Part shown: positions 33,379 to 43,378 of the stretch, piece by piece | Layout of the letters: each line of letters begins with the position of its first letter | How positions within the stretch are numbered: the first letter of the stretch is position 1 | Origin: Fimenecus sp045593555 | Lineage (GTDB): Bacteria > Bacillota > Clostridia > Oscillospirales > Acutalibacteraceae | Reading direction: 5' to 3' | NCBI GenBank assembly: GCA_045593555.1 | Contig: JAZNWU010000002.1 | Location: 1 to 64,000, forward strand | DNA length: 64,000 nt | The notes under the pieces: generated by a model | What the model was told of the DNA's origin: nothing | Database searches by the model: none | What the model saw: only the letters and a program-made list of their open reading frames with translations | Made by a program: the position numbers and the translations under genes

Positions 33379-33407
33379 TTGTATTTCAGGTTTTAAGGGT
33401 ATATAAT
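33379..33407 (+). promoter_or_regulatory. Promoter of the flavin reductase gene
   Basis: TTGTAT (33379-33384) and TATAAT (33402-33407), spacer 17. Confidence 0.65.
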
Positions 33408-33437
33408 TAATGTAATATTTTTTAAGGAATGATTACT

Positions 33438-33935
33438 ATGCAAAAAGAAATAAATGTAAGAGAATTAAAGGATAATTTCGTCAAAATGATTAGCAATGAT
33501 TGGGCATTACTCACAGCAGGTACAAGAGATGATTTTAACACCATGACAGTCAGCTGGGGTGGAATCGGCGAACTCTGGAACAAGGATGTCTGCTTCGTCT
33601 TCGTAAGACCACAGAGATACACTTACGAATTCATGGAAAAGAATGACTACTTTTCACTTTCATTTTTCGGTGGCGAATTCAAAAAAGAACTCGGCATCTG
33701 CGGTAGCAAATCAGGTCGTGACATCGACAAAATCGCAGAAACAGGACTTGCTCCTGTGGACCTTGAAACTGCAGTTGGTTATGAACAGGCACAAGTAAAT
33801 GTAGTGCTTAAAAAGTTAGCATATCAGGATATGAAACCTGACGGATTTATTGACGAAAGCATTATGAAAAACTATGCTGATAACGACTTCCACAGAGTTT
33901 ATGTTGGTGAGATTGTTAAAGTAACAGTAAAATAA
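33438..33935 (+). CDS. Flavin reductase-like domain protein
   Basis: 165-aa FMN-binding split-barrel protein of the flavin reductase/DIM6 group. NTMTVSWGGIGELWNKDVC and the following RPQRYTYEFMEKNDYFSLSF match the family. ATG 33438 is preferred over 33429, which is too close to the AAGGA site. It is a single gene with promoter and terminator. The electron acceptor is not predictable from sequence. Confidence 0.87.
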   Translation: MQKEINVRELKDNFVKMISNDWALLTAGTRDDFNTMTVSWGGIGELWNKDVCFVFVRPQRYTYEFMEKNDYFSLSFFGGEFKKELGICGSKSGRDIDKIAETGLAPVDLETAVGYEQAQVNVVLKKLAYQDMKPDGFIDESIMKNYADNDFHRVYVGEIVKVTVK

Positions 33936-33956
33936 GTTGAAAATAGTTGCTTAATC

Positions 33957-33993
33957 AGCTCCCTCTGTCTGACATGAGGGAGCTGTCTTTTTC
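33957..33993 (+). terminator. Terminator of the flavin reductase gene
   Basis: Stem AGCTCCCTC/GAGGGAGCT followed by GTCTTTTT. Confidence 0.85.
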
Positions 33994-34007
33994 GCTGAAA
34001 AATATAA

Positions 34008-34122
34008 AAGTTGAAAATTGAAAATGTAAAACGTAAAACGTTGGAATTACATTGTAGTTATAATATAAATCAGCGTCGCAGACCATTCATTTTTCATTTT
34101 GCGTTTTGCACTTTGCATTTTT
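34008..34122. repeat. Mixed heptamer repeats upstream of alaS
   Basis: GAAAATT-type units (34012-34040), an AATCAGCGTCGCAGACCATT module (34068-34087), and a GCAAARY array read on the minus strand (34094-34120). The last touches the alaS -35 element. No gene and no T-box are visible. Confidence 0.6.
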
Positions 34123-34124
34123 TA

Positions 34125-34153
34125 TTGACATATTTCCATTATAATTGTATAAT
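34125..34153 (+). promoter_or_regulatory. Promoter of the alaS operon
   Basis: Perfect TTGACA (34125-34130) and TATAAT (34148-34153) with a 17-base spacer, about 37 bases before the alaS start. Confidence 0.9.
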
Positions 34154-34189
34154 TTATAGGATAATTTTTATAAAATAGGAGTAGTCTGT

Positions 34190-36823
34190 ATGAAATGGAC
34201 AGGACTTAATGAATTAAGAGAAAAATACCTTTCTTTCTTTGAAAGTAAGGAACATTTGCGTCTTCCAAGCTTTTCACTCGTACCTCAGGGTGATAAGAGT
34301 ATTCTTCTTATCAACGCAGGTATGACACCAATGAAAAAATACTTTACAGGTGAGGTTACACCTCCTAAAAAGCGTGTTACTACTTGTCAGAAATGTATCC
34401 GTACACCTGATATTGAGAATGTTGGTAAAACTGCACGTCACGGAACATATTTCGAGATGCTTGGCAACTTCTCATTTGGTGATTATTTCAAGCACGAAGC
34501 AACTGCTTGGGCTTGGGAATTTTTTACAAAGGTACTTGAAATCCCTGAAGAACTTCTTTATGTCAGCGTTTACCTTGAAGATGATGAGGCTTATGACATT
34601 TGGACTAAAGAAGTCGGTGTTGACCCATCACACATGGTTCGTTTCGGTAAGGAAGATAACTTCTGGGAGCACGGTGCAGGTCCTTGTGGCCCTTGTTCAG
34701 AAATCTACTTTGACCGTGGTCCTGATAAAGGTTGTGGCAGTCCTGACTGTAAAGTAGGTTGCGAATGTGACAGATTTATCGAAGTATGGAATCTTGTTTT
34801 CACTCAGTTTGAAAATGACGGTAACAATAACTATACTCGTCTTGCTAATCCTAACATTGATACAGGTATGGGACTTGAGCGTCTTGCTACAATTATGCAG
34901 GATGTTGACAATCTTTTCGAGGTTGACACAGTTCAGAATATTATGAAGCACATTATTGATATTTCAGGTATTGAATATCATAAGGATGCTAAAAAGGACA
35001 TTTCACTTCGTGTTATTACTGACCATATCCGTAGTACAACATTTATGGTTGGTGATGGTGTTCTTCCGTCAAACAGCGGTCGTGGATATGTTTTAAGAAG
35101 ATTGCTTCGTCGTGCTGCTCGTCACGGTAGACTTATCGGTATCGACAGACCATTCCTCGCAGAGGTTTGTGAAACTGTAATCAAGGAAAATGCAAACGCA
35201 TATCCAAACCTTGTTGAAAAGCAGGATTATATCAAGAAAGTTATCGCAATGGAAGAAGAAAGCTTCTATAAGACAATTGATAGTGGTTTAGGTCTTCTCA
35301 ACGAAATGATGGCAAACTCAAAGGACAATGTTCTTTCAGGTGAAGATGCTTTCAAGCTTCAGGATACATTCGGTTTCCCAATTGATTTGACAAAGGAAAT
35401 CGTTGCTGAAAACAATATGACAGTTGATGAAGAGGCTTTTAAAACTCTTGTAGAAGAAGCAAGAATGAAAGCAAAGTCGGTTAAGCGTGACGGTGCAGAA
35501 ACAGACTGGAGAAACAGTGGCGTTTCATTCAAGGATGTTACAAAAACTGAATTTACAGGATATACAGAAAACAATACAGAGGCTACTGTTGTAGCACTTG
35601 TCAGTGATGGCGAAAGAAAAGATTTTGTTGAAGCAGGAGATGCAATTCTTGTTCTCAGTAAGACATCTTTCTATGCTGAAAGTGGTGGACAGGTTGGCGA
35701 CACAGGTGTTATAACAATCGGTGACAGCACATTTGAAGTGACAAACACAACAAAGGATGCTGACGGTGTAGTTCTTCATTACGGTACACTTACAGGTGAT
35801 GCTGTCAAGGTTGGCGACACAGTAGTTACAACATATAATGAAGAAAACAGAAAAGCAATTATGAGAAATCATACTGCCGCTCATCTTCTTCAGGCAGCAC
35901 TTCGTTCAGTTCTCGGTACTCATGTTGAACAGGCAGGTCAGCTTGTAGATGCTAATGAAGTTCGTTTCGACTTTACTCATTTCACAGGTATGACAGGTGA
36001 TGAACTCAAAGCAGTTGAAAATCTTGTAAATGAAGAAATCCTTAATGCAACAGAAATGCTTATCAAGGAAATGCCTATTGATGAAGCAAAAGCTATGGGT
36101 GCTATGGCACTTTTTGGTGAAAAGTACGGTGATGTTGTCCGTGTCGTTAAAGCAGGTGACTTCTCAACAGAACTTTGTGGTGGTACTCATGTTGACAACA
36201 CAGGTAAAATCGGTCTTTTCAAGATTGTTTCTGAATCTTCAGTTGCAGCAGGTGTTCGTAGAATTCAGGCTGTAACAGGTAAAAATGTTCTTAAATATAT
36301 TGATGAAAAGAATGAACTCCTTTATACAACAGCAGAAAGCTTTAAGGTAGGTAATGTATCTGCACTTCCACAAAAAGCAATTGCAATCGCAAATGACCTT
36401 AAGGCAAAGGAAAAGGAAATTGCAGCTCTTAAAGCAGAAATCAACTCATTCAAGACAGCAGGTATTATGGCAGGGGCTGTTGATGTTAAGGGTGTTCAGC
36501 TCGTTGTTTACTATGCAGGTGAGCTTGATGCAAACGGGCTTCGTTCAATGGCAGAAACAGCAAGAGATTCTGCACCTAACACAGTTGCTGTTATTGCAGG
36601 TTCAAATGCTGAAAAGGGTACTGCTTCATTCGCTTGTGCTTGTGGTAAAGATGCAATCAGCCTTGGTGCTCATGCAGGTAACATCGTTCGTGAAGTTGCT
36701 AAAATTGCAGGTGGTTCAGGTGGCGGTAAACCTGATATGGCTATGGCAGGCGGTAAGGATATTTCAAAGATTGACGATGCTTTGATGTCTGCTAATGAAA
36801 TTCTTAAATCAATGATTAAATAA
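34190..36823 (+). CDS. alaS: Alanyl-tRNA synthetase
   Basis: Charges tRNA-Ala and edits mischarged Ser/Gly. The 877-aa protein has the class II catalytic core (GDYFKHEATAWAWEF, GMGLERLA), the editing domain with HTAAHLLQAALR and CGGTH, and the C-terminal DHHA1 domain ending GGSGGGKPDMAMAGG. RBS AGGAG precedes ATG 34190. It heads an apparent operon with the HIT, comEC, holA and rnmV genes. Confidence 0.97.
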   Translation: MKWTGLNELREKYLSFFESKEHLRLPSFSLVPQGDKSILLINAGMTPMKKYFTGEVTPPKKRVTTCQKCIRTPDIENVGKTARHGTYFEMLGNFSFGDYFKHEATAWAWEFFTKVLEIPEELLYVSVYLEDDEAYDIWTKEVGVDPSHMVRFGKEDNFWEHGAGPCGPCSEIYFDRGPDKGCGSPDCKVGCECDRFIEVWNLVFTQFENDGNNNYTRLANPNIDTGMGLERLATIMQDVDNLFEVDTVQNIMKHIIDISGIEYHKDAKKDISLRVITDHIRSTTFMVGDGVLPSNSGRGYVLRRLLRRAARHGRLIGIDRPFLAEVCETVIKENANAYPNLVEKQDYIKKVIAMEEESFYKTIDSGLGLLNEMMANSKDNVLSGEDAFKLQDTFGFPIDLTKEIVAENNMTVDEEAFKTLVEEARMKAKSVKRDGAETDWRNSGVSFKDVTKTEFTGYTENNTEATVVALVSDGERKDFVEAGDAILVLSKTSFYAESGGQVGDTGVITIGDSTFEVTNTTKDADGVVLHYGTLTGDAVKVGDTVVTTYNEENRKAIMRNHTAAHLLQAALRSVLGTHVEQAGQLVDANEVRFDFTHFTGMTGDELKAVENLVNEEILNATEMLIKEMPIDEAKAMGAMALFGEKYGDVVRVVKAGDFSTELCGGTHVDNTGKIGLFKIVSESSVAAGVRRIQAVTGKNVLKYIDEKNELLYTTAESFKVGNVSALPQKAIAIANDLKAKEKEIAALKAEINSFKTAGIMAGAVDVKGVQLVVYYAGELDANGLRSMAETARDSAPNTVAVIAGSNAEKGTASFACACGKDAISLGAHAGNIVREVAKIAGGSGGGKPDMAMAGGKDISKIDDALMSANEILKSMIK

Positions 36824-36835
36824 GGAGAAATTATT

Positions 36836-37174
36836 ATGGATTGTCTTTTTTGTAAAATAGCAAATGGCGAAATCCCTTCAAATAAGGTTTATGAGGATGA
36901 AAAAATTCTTGCATTCCGTGATATTGCTCCTCAGGCTGAAACACATATTCTTGTGATTCCAAAGGAACATGTTGCATCTTCTGCCAATGATATTAATGCA
37001 GAAAACTGCGATATGATTGGATATATTTTCGCGAAAATTCCTGAAATCGCAAAACTCGGTGGTGTTGACAGTTACAGAATTATCAATAACTGTGGCGATA
37101 AAGCAGGACAGACTGTAAAACACATCCACTTCCACATTTTAAGTGGCGACAATCTTTCAGAAAAATTAGTGTAA
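36836..37174 (+). CDS. HIT family nucleotide-binding protein
   Basis: 112-aa histidine-triad protein (Hint-like purine nucleoside phosphoramidase). The triad HIHFHIL lies near the C-terminus, and CLFCKIANGEIPS is the common N-terminus. It is 12 bases after alaS with RBS AAGGAG. Such proteins hydrolyse aminoacyl-AMP by-products, which fits the alaS neighbour, though the substrate is inferred. Confidence 0.93.
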   Translation: MDCLFCKIANGEIPSNKVYEDEKILAFRDIAPQAETHILVIPKEHVASSANDINAENCDMIGYIFAKIPEIAKLGGVDSYRIINNCGDKAGQTVKHIHFHILSGDNLSEKLV

Positions 37175-37188
37175 AGGAGATGAGTATA

Positions 37189-39267
37189 ATGAAAAGACCA
37201 TTTGCTGTAATTGGCTTTTCAATGCTCACAACTTTCCTGATTATCACAAATATTACTCACAAGATGACTATTGCTCTTTTAACGGGAGCAGTAGTCATTT
37301 TTACTTTTATGCTTATCTTTAAAAGTTTAAGAAAATATCTTTCCGTCATTTTCGCCTTGTCAGGTGTGATTGTATTTACAATATCATTTATCTGTGCAGA
37401 AAAATATTATCTCGGTGAAATGAAAAAATTTGAAAAAGAACAGACAATGACGGGTGTTGTGTGTCAGATTCCTACGGAGTCTGACTATGCTTTTTCATAC
37501 ATAATTAAACCTGACGGTAAAAATTATAAAATCCGTTATGTAACAGAAGAAAACATCTTTTTGCGTGAAGGTGACTATGTGAAAATGTCCCTTATAAATA
37601 ACCGGGATATCGAAGAAACAGATATACTGGAAAATTCGTTATCGTCGAAAGTTTATTTCACATTTTTTGAAGGTGATGAATGTAATATTGAAAAAACAGG
37701 CGGAACGAATTTTTATTACAGGAATGTGGGTGTGGTGAAAAGAGAGTTTTCAAAGATAATTATGAATTATCTGCCGGGACAAAATGGTATATTGGCAAAG
37801 GCTATAACCATTGGTGATAATTCGGAAATTGATGATATCACAATCAGTTATTTTAATTATTCAGGAACATCACATCTCCTTGTTATTTCGGGACTTCACC
37901 TGACACTCTGGTCTATCGGCATTATGAAATACCTCAACAAATTTTCAAGGACGAGAAGATATTCCACTTTGATTGGTCTTTTGTGTTTATTTGCATATTC
38001 ATCAATAACAGGCTTCAGCGTTTCCGTAATCCGTGCAGGTGTTATGGTAGTTGCTGTGCTTATATCAAGACTATTTCGCCGTGATGCCGATAGTATAAAT
38101 TCTATTGGTGTTGCGGTTACATTTATTCTTATGGAAAATCCCTTTGCACCGAAATCAGTTTCCCTTTGGCTTACGGTTTTATCAACTGTCGGAATTATAG
38201 CATATTCCGGTAAATTGCAAAGCTGGATAGAAGAAAAGTTCAGGAATAAACCAATTTCAAGGACACCGTTTTATTCTGCATTGTTCACAAATGTCGCCAT
38301 CAGCTTTTCTGTATCTGTATTCACTCTGCCTGTTTTCATATATATACTCAAAATGATGCCAATAGCATCTGTTATTTCCAACTTTATTATGGTAAGTCCT
38401 GCTATGGTAATGATGATTATGACCGTATCGGGTGTTGTTTGTCATATTTTTCATCTTTATCCGTTTTCGAGAATATGCTTTTTCCTTACGGGTGCTATCG
38501 GAGAACTTATGCACTTTACTGCCGAGAAAATCGGTATGGCAAAATGGTCAACAATATCACTTAATCACAGATATTATAAGTATTTCCTTGTTGTACTGTT
38601 AATGGGTGTAATAATTGCTTTTGTTCTTAAAAAATATAATATAGATATACTTAAACATATCAGTATAGTTTTTACTGCTATCTTTTGCCTTGTTGCACTT
38701 TACTGTACTGTTTATGAATACAATACACCGTCTGTTGAATTGTTTTTCACATCTTCAGCACCGATAATTACAGTTTGTTCTGAAGGCGAAAGCATTCTTG
38801 TCGGATTGCAGGATAAAAAGTATATAAGGACAATCAGAGAAATGCTGAATGCACATAATGAAAAGCAACTTGATAATATTGTCGTAACGAAAAATGACGA
38901 TACAACAGTTTCTGAACTTATATGTTTATATAGTAATTTCAGAAAAGCAGATACTTATTTTCCCGATGAAGCACCGTGGTTGTTCAGAGAAAACTCAACA
39001 AGTTTTGCAACGGATTTTTCTGTGTCTGAAAATGTAAATATCGACATAAATGACCTTGATTCAATAAAAATCAATATTAAAGACAAGAACATTTTAGTTG
39101 TTAATTGTAAAAAAACAGAAAATATCTATGAAAAAGCGAAAGTTTATGATATAATAATTTTGTATAACGATAACACAGGCGAAATTGAGAAGCTTTTAAG
39201 AGATAAACTTTCTCATTCCATGATTATTGGTTCAAAGGAAGGCAGAAAGGCATCAGTTTATATATAA
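37189..39267 (+). CDS. comEC: ComEC/Rec2-type competence membrane protein
   Basis: Channel for DNA uptake. An N-terminal OB-like DUF4131 region lies between the first helices, and the Competence domain includes HLLVISGLHLTLW and several helices (about 210-480). The last 150 residues occupy the place of the metallo-beta-lactamase domain, but no HxHxDH metal motif is visible, so that domain looks degenerate. ATG 37189 is chosen because AAAGGAG is nine bases upstream. No other competence gene is in the window. Confidence 0.87.
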   Translation: MKRPFAVIGFSMLTTFLIITNITHKMTIALLTGAVVIFTFMLIFKSLRKYLSVIFALSGVIVFTISFICAEKYYLGEMKKFEKEQTMTGVVCQIPTESDYAFSYIIKPDGKNYKIRYVTEENIFLREGDYVKMSLINNRDIEETDILENSLSSKVYFTFFEGDECNIEKTGGTNFYYRNVGVVKREFSKIIMNYLPGQNGILAKAITIGDNSEIDDITISYFNYSGTSHLLVISGLHLTLWSIGIMKYLNKFSRTRRYSTLIGLLCLFAYSSITGFSVSVIRAGVMVVAVLISRLFRRDADSINSIGVAVTFILMENPFAPKSVSLWLTVLSTVGIIAYSGKLQSWIEEKFRNKPISRTPFYSALFTNVAISFSVSVFTLPVFIYILKMMPIASVISNFIMVSPAMVMMIMTVSGVVCHIFHLYPFSRICFFLTGAIGELMHFTAEKIGMAKWSTISLNHRYYKYFLVVLLMGVIIAFVLKKYNIDILKHISIVFTAIFCLVALYCTVYEYNTPSVELFFTSSAPIITVCSEGESILVGLQDKKYIRTIREMLNAHNEKQLDNIVVTKNDDTTVSELICLYSNFRKADTYFPDEAPWLFRENSTSFATDFSVSENVNIDINDLDSIKINIKDKNILVVNCKKTENIYEKAKVYDIIILYNDNTGEIEKLLRDKLSHSMIIGSKEGRKASVYI

Positions 39268-39283
39268 AAAAAGGAGGTAGCAT

Positions 39284-40324
39284 ATGGCATCAATTTATGA
39301 AGCTGACCTGAAAAGACAGATAAAAGAAAAGAATATGTCAAACTGTTACCTTTTTTACGGTAGTGAAGACTATCTCAAACAGTTTTATACAGAAAAAATA
39401 TGCAAAACCTTTGTGACAGAAGGTAGTGAAACATTCTGTCTGCGAAAATATGACGGAAAAGAAAACACTCTCGACGATGTTCTTGAAGGTGCGTCTTCTA
39501 TGCCTTTTATGAGCGAATACTGTGTTGTAGTTGCTCGTGATTTTGCTCTTGATTCTTTAAATAATGATGATAAAGATAAATTGATTGTATTTCTTGAAAA
39601 TCAGCCTGACACTTCAATCACAATTTTCTGGATGGATAGTCTTGAAGTTCAGCCAAAGGTTGCAAAATGGAAATGGGTAATTGAAAATTTTACAAAGCTT
39701 GCCACTGTTGTGGACTTTGAAAAACCAACAGGAAGAAATCTATTGAAGCTTATATGTGCCTATGCCTCAAAACAAGGCTGTATGATGAGTGAAAGCACAG
39801 CGTCATATCTTGTGGAAACATCAGGTGACAGCCTTAATGTGCTGTTTAATGAAATTCAGAAATCAGCCAATTTTGCAGGTCAGGGAAATGAGATTACAAG
39901 AGAATGTATCGATAGTGTTGCTGTCCGTTCTCTTGAAGCGAAAGTCTTTGATTTGTCAAAATTTATTTTGAATCATAACCCTCAGGGTGCTTTGGAGCTT
40001 CTGCATATTCTTATGATGCAGAAAGCAGAGCCTATTGATATTTTCGGCGTGATTTTAACTGCTTTTGTGGATGTTTACAGAGTTAAGGTTTCCACATCAG
40101 GTGGTGAAAGTGTCACTTATTCTGCAAAGATTTTTGATTACAGAAATAAGGAATTCCGACTTAAGAATGCAGACAGATATGCGAAAAACCTTTCAATGGA
40201 ACAAATTCGTCAATGCTTTGATTGTTTTGCTGAAAGTGACAGAGCATTAAAAAGCACAGCCCAGTCAGGTGAACTTATACTTGAAAAACTTATAGTGAAA
40301 ATTTCACTTATAATTGCAAGGTGA
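39284..40324 (+). CDS. holA: DNA polymerase III subunit delta
   Basis: Clamp-loader subunit that opens the beta clamp. 346 aa with the AAA+-like delta fold: NCYLFYGSEDYL at the N-terminus and the helical collar at the C-terminus (ESDRALKSTAQSGELILEKL). RBS AAGGAGG precedes ATG 39284. comEC-holA adjacency is common in Firmicutes. Confidence 0.94.
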   Translation: MASIYEADLKRQIKEKNMSNCYLFYGSEDYLKQFYTEKICKTFVTEGSETFCLRKYDGKENTLDDVLEGASSMPFMSEYCVVVARDFALDSLNNDDKDKLIVFLENQPDTSITIFWMDSLEVQPKVAKWKWVIENFTKLATVVDFEKPTGRNLLKLICAYASKQGCMMSESTASYLVETSGDSLNVLFNEIQKSANFAGQGNEITRECIDSVAVRSLEAKVFDLSKFILNHNPQGALELLHILMMQKAEPIDIFGVILTAFVDVYRVKVSTSGGESVTYSAKIFDYRNKEFRLKNADRYAKNLSMEQIRQCFDCFAESDRALKSTAQSGELILEKLIVKISLIIAR

Positions 40325-40329
40325 CCGTT

Positions 40330-40923
40330 GTGATTAAGATAAATGAAGCAGTAATAGTTGAAGGAAAATACGATAAAATCAAGCTTTCGGGAATTCTCGA
40401 CACAGTAATTGTAGAAACAGACGGGTTTGCGATTTTCAAGGATAAAGAGAAGCAACAGCTTATCCGTTTTCTTGCAGAAAAACGAGGAATTATTATTATG
40501 ACCGACAGCGATTCTGCAGGATTTAAAATACGTTCCTTTATAAAGGGTATAATAAAAAATGATAATGTGAAAAATGTTTATATACCTGACATCTATGGTA
40601 AAGAAAAAAGAAAAACTGAAATGTCAAAAGAAGGCAAATTAGGTGTAGAGGGTATGGAAACACAGGTTATTATGAATGCTCTTGAAAAAGCAGGTGTGCT
40701 GTACTGTGAAAACAGTAAAAAAGAGGGCAGGGAAATAACACATACTGACTTTTTTGAAGACGGAATAAGCGGTGGCGAAAACAGTAGTGCAATCCGTAAA
40801 GCCTTTGCAAGAGAATTGGAACTTCCCGAAAAAATCAGTTCATCAGCACTTCTTAAAATCATAAACTCATATATGACTTATGATGAGTATAAAGAAGTTG
40901 TTGAAAAAATGAGCAGTTTGTAA
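40330..40923 (+). CDS. rnmV: Ribonuclease M5 (5S rRNA maturation)
   Basis: TOPRIM endonuclease that trims the 5S rRNA precursor. 197 aa with AVIVEGKYD and MTDSDSAG, the acidic TOPRIM motifs, and GVEGMETQVI. GTG 40330 is chosen because AAGGTGA lies just upstream and overlaps the holA stop; the earlier in-frame GTG at 40321 lies within that site. Confidence 0.92.
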   Translation: MIKINEAVIVEGKYDKIKLSGILDTVIVETDGFAIFKDKEKQQLIRFLAEKRGIIIMTDSDSAGFKIRSFIKGIIKNDNVKNVYIPDIYGKEKRKTEMSKEGKLGVEGMETQVIMNALEKAGVLYCENSKKEGREITHTDFFEDGISGGENSSAIRKAFARELELPEKISSSALLKIINSYMTYDEYKEVVEKMSSL

Positions 40924-41009
40924 ATTTTAAAATTTGTATTTCCAAAATCAGGAAAATATGATATAATTATTAATCCACACACAAATTTAACGAATTTGAG
41001 GTATATATT

Positions 41010-42782
41010 ATGCAAGTACAAAGCAGATTTCCTATAAACAAGCCTTTTTATGAGGTGCGTCATATTAGAGATTTTAAAGATTTGATTGACCAGAGTGAAA
41101 AACTCTTTTCTGAAAGACCTGCATATAAACTTAAAAATAAGGATAATGTTTACTACGAAGTTACTTACAATAATTTTCGTCATTCAATATATTATCTTGC
41201 AAACAGCCTTTTAAATGATGGCTACAACAGAACTCATATTGCTGTTGTTGGTGCTAACTCATATAATTGGTCTGTGACTTATCTTGCTGTAACTTGCAGT
41301 GACAATATTATTGTACCCATTGACAAAGAACTGACTCCTGATAATATGATGGATGTTATTAAGGATTCCGATTCAACGGTTCTTTTCGGTGATAAAAAAT
41401 ACATCAAGTCAATTGAAGCAAGAAAAGACCAGTTGCCTGAAGGCTTCCGTTTTATATGCTTTGATGATATCGGACTTGACGGTGTGGAATATTTTGAAAA
41501 TTACATTGATACCGGCAGAGAGCTTTACAGAAAAGGTAAAATTCTTCTTGATAAGGTAACTGTTGACCCTGAAGCTACAACTGCGATTCTTTTTACATCA
41601 GGTACAACAGGCGTTTCAAAAGGCGTTTGCTTAAGCCAGAAGAATATCTGTGCCGTTGTTATGGGTGCTGCAGGATGTATCAAAATTACAGAACAGGACC
41701 AGCTTCTTTCAATTCTTCCTATTCATCATACCTATGAATGTACAGTTGGTTTCCTTTATATAATTTATTGTGGTGCTTGTATAGGCTTTAATCAGGGACT
41801 TCGTTATATTACAAGAGATTTCAAGGAAATAAGACCAACTGCATTTATTACAGTTCCACTTCTTATTGAAAAGGTTCATGCAAAGATTATGAAGAAGATG
41901 GAAGAAAAAACTGCAGGTAAGCTTATTTTTAAAGTAGGTAAATATGCATCTATTGCAAGTAGAGCAATGGGTATTAAAGGACTTAACAGAAAGCTTTTCT
42001 CTGAAGTTATTGAAACCTTCGGTGGCAGACTTCGTCTTATCGTAACGGGTGCTGCTGCTATTGACCCAAGAGTTGCTGAGGACTTCATGCACATGGGTAT
42101 AGACCTTTATATCGGTTATGGTCTTACAGAGTGTGCCCCTCTCGTTGCTTGTAATAATGACAGACTTATGCTTCCTGACTCAATCGGTACTCCAATGCCG
42201 GGTGCAGAGGTTGCTATCTATAATCCTGATGCTTTGGGTGTTGGTGAAATTTGGGTAAGAGGACCAATGGTCATGAACGGTTACTATAAAAACCCTGAAG
42301 CAACAGCAGAGGTTATTACTCCTGACGGTTGGTTCAGAACAGGTGATATCGGTACTTGTGACCGTCATAATTGCTATAAGATTACGGGCAGAAGTAAGAA
42401 TGTTATCGTTACTAAGAACGGTAAAAATATCTTCCCTGAGGAAGTTGAACTTTACCTTAATACAAACCCGATTATTGAGGAAAGTATTGTTTATGCTGAT
42501 GATGTTGACGACGAAACTCTCGTCAGTGCTATGATTTATCCTAACTATGACCAGATTAAGAATAATCTTAAGCGTCAGGAAATCACAAAGGAAGATGTTG
42601 AGAGAACTGTTGATGAAGCAGTTAAGGATGTAAATAAAAAGCTTCCTAAATATAAGAAAATCAGAAGCTACGACATCAGCGAAGAAGAATTTGAAAAGAC
42701 TACAACAAAGAAAATCAAGCGTCAGGCAAATATTGACAAGAAAAAGCAAAAGGCTAAAAACACGGTTAATACAGAGGAATAA
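41010..42782 (+). CDS. Long-chain fatty acid-CoA ligase / AMP-binding enzyme
   Basis: 590-aa ANL-superfamily adenylate-forming enzyme. It shows the P-loop-like LFTSGTTGVSKGVCLS, YGLTECAPLV, GWFRTGDIG and the C-terminal lysine region. It ends in a Lys-rich tail (TTKKIKRQANIDKKKQKAK). It probably activates fatty acids as CoA thioesters; substrate length is not readable. It is followed five bases later by a flavoprotein gene. Confidence 0.9.
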   Translation: MQVQSRFPINKPFYEVRHIRDFKDLIDQSEKLFSERPAYKLKNKDNVYYEVTYNNFRHSIYYLANSLLNDGYNRTHIAVVGANSYNWSVTYLAVTCSDNIIVPIDKELTPDNMMDVIKDSDSTVLFGDKKYIKSIEARKDQLPEGFRFICFDDIGLDGVEYFENYIDTGRELYRKGKILLDKVTVDPEATTAILFTSGTTGVSKGVCLSQKNICAVVMGAAGCIKITEQDQLLSILPIHHTYECTVGFLYIIYCGACIGFNQGLRYITRDFKEIRPTAFITVPLLIEKVHAKIMKKMEEKTAGKLIFKVGKYASIASRAMGIKGLNRKLFSEVIETFGGRLRLIVTGAAAIDPRVAEDFMHMGIDLYIGYGLTECAPLVACNNDRLMLPDSIGTPMPGAEVAIYNPDALGVGEIWVRGPMVMNGYYKNPEATAEVITPDGWFRTGDIGTCDRHNCYKITGRSKNVIVTKNGKNIFPEEVELYLNTNPIIEESIVYADDVDDETLVSAMIYPNYDQIKNNLKRQEITKEDVERTVDEAVKDVNKKLPKYKKIRSYDISEEEFEKTTTKKIKRQANIDKKKQKAKNTVNTEE

Positions 42783-42787
42783 ATAAA

Positions 42788-43378
42788 ATGATTTTAGGTC
42801 ACGATAATAACGCAAATTATTCAAACGGTCTTTCAGTAATGGCTATTATGGCTTCACCTCGAAAGACAGGCTATACAGCAAAGCTTTTAGGAAGTCTTTT
42901 GCGTGAATTTCCAAAAGGAACAAATATTGAAATAGTTAATCTTTATGAGCTTAATCCAACTCCTTGTAATGCCTGTGGCTATTGCAAGGCAGGTAATGGA
43001 TGCTCAAAAAAAGACCTTGAAGATTTCTTTAAAAAATTTGAAACAACGGATATTATTGTATTCGCAACACCAATTTATTTTATGGGTGTTCCTGCTCCGT
43101 TCAAGGCACTCATTGACCGTTTTCAGCGTTATTATGAGGCTCGTTTCCGTCGTAATATGCAACATCCTATTGCAAAGCACCGTAAGGCAGTTCTCATTGT
43201 AACAAGTGGTAGTGATGGCGAAATCGGTTATGAGATAATCAAGCATCAGCTTTTGCAGGCGTTTTCAGTTCTTAATATTGAACTATGTGGCGTGACACTT
43301 GCAAAAAATACGGATAAATGTGGTGTTGATAACACAGATGTTGACCGTGCAAGAGCATTATATTGGAAGGTGAGATAA
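42788..43378 (+). CDS. Iron-sulfur flavoprotein / NADPH-dependent FMN reductase
   Basis: 196-aa flavodoxin-like fold (MAIMASPRKTGYTAKLL, FATPIYFMGVPAPFKALIDR). The compact cysteine cluster CNACGYCKAGNGC (spacing C-X2-C-X2-C-X5-C) matches 4Fe-4S iron-sulfur flavoproteins of anaerobes. It is coupled to trx: the TGA stop (TGATAA region) is followed directly by the trx ATG. Confidence 0.88.
   Translation: MILGHDNNANYSNGLSVMAIMASPRKTGYTAKLLGSLLREFPKGTNIEIVNLYELNPTPCNACGYCKAGNGCSKKDLEDFFKKFETTDIIVFATPIYFMGVPAPFKALIDRFQRYYEARFRRNMQHPIAKHRKAVLIVTSGSDGEIGYEIIKHQLLQAFSVLNIELCGVTLAKNTDKCGVDNTDVDRARALYWKVR

Noticed and set aside
34000..34189. T-box leader upstream of alaS
   Set aside because: The leader after the promoter is only about 30 bases and contains no T-box motif or specifier stem.
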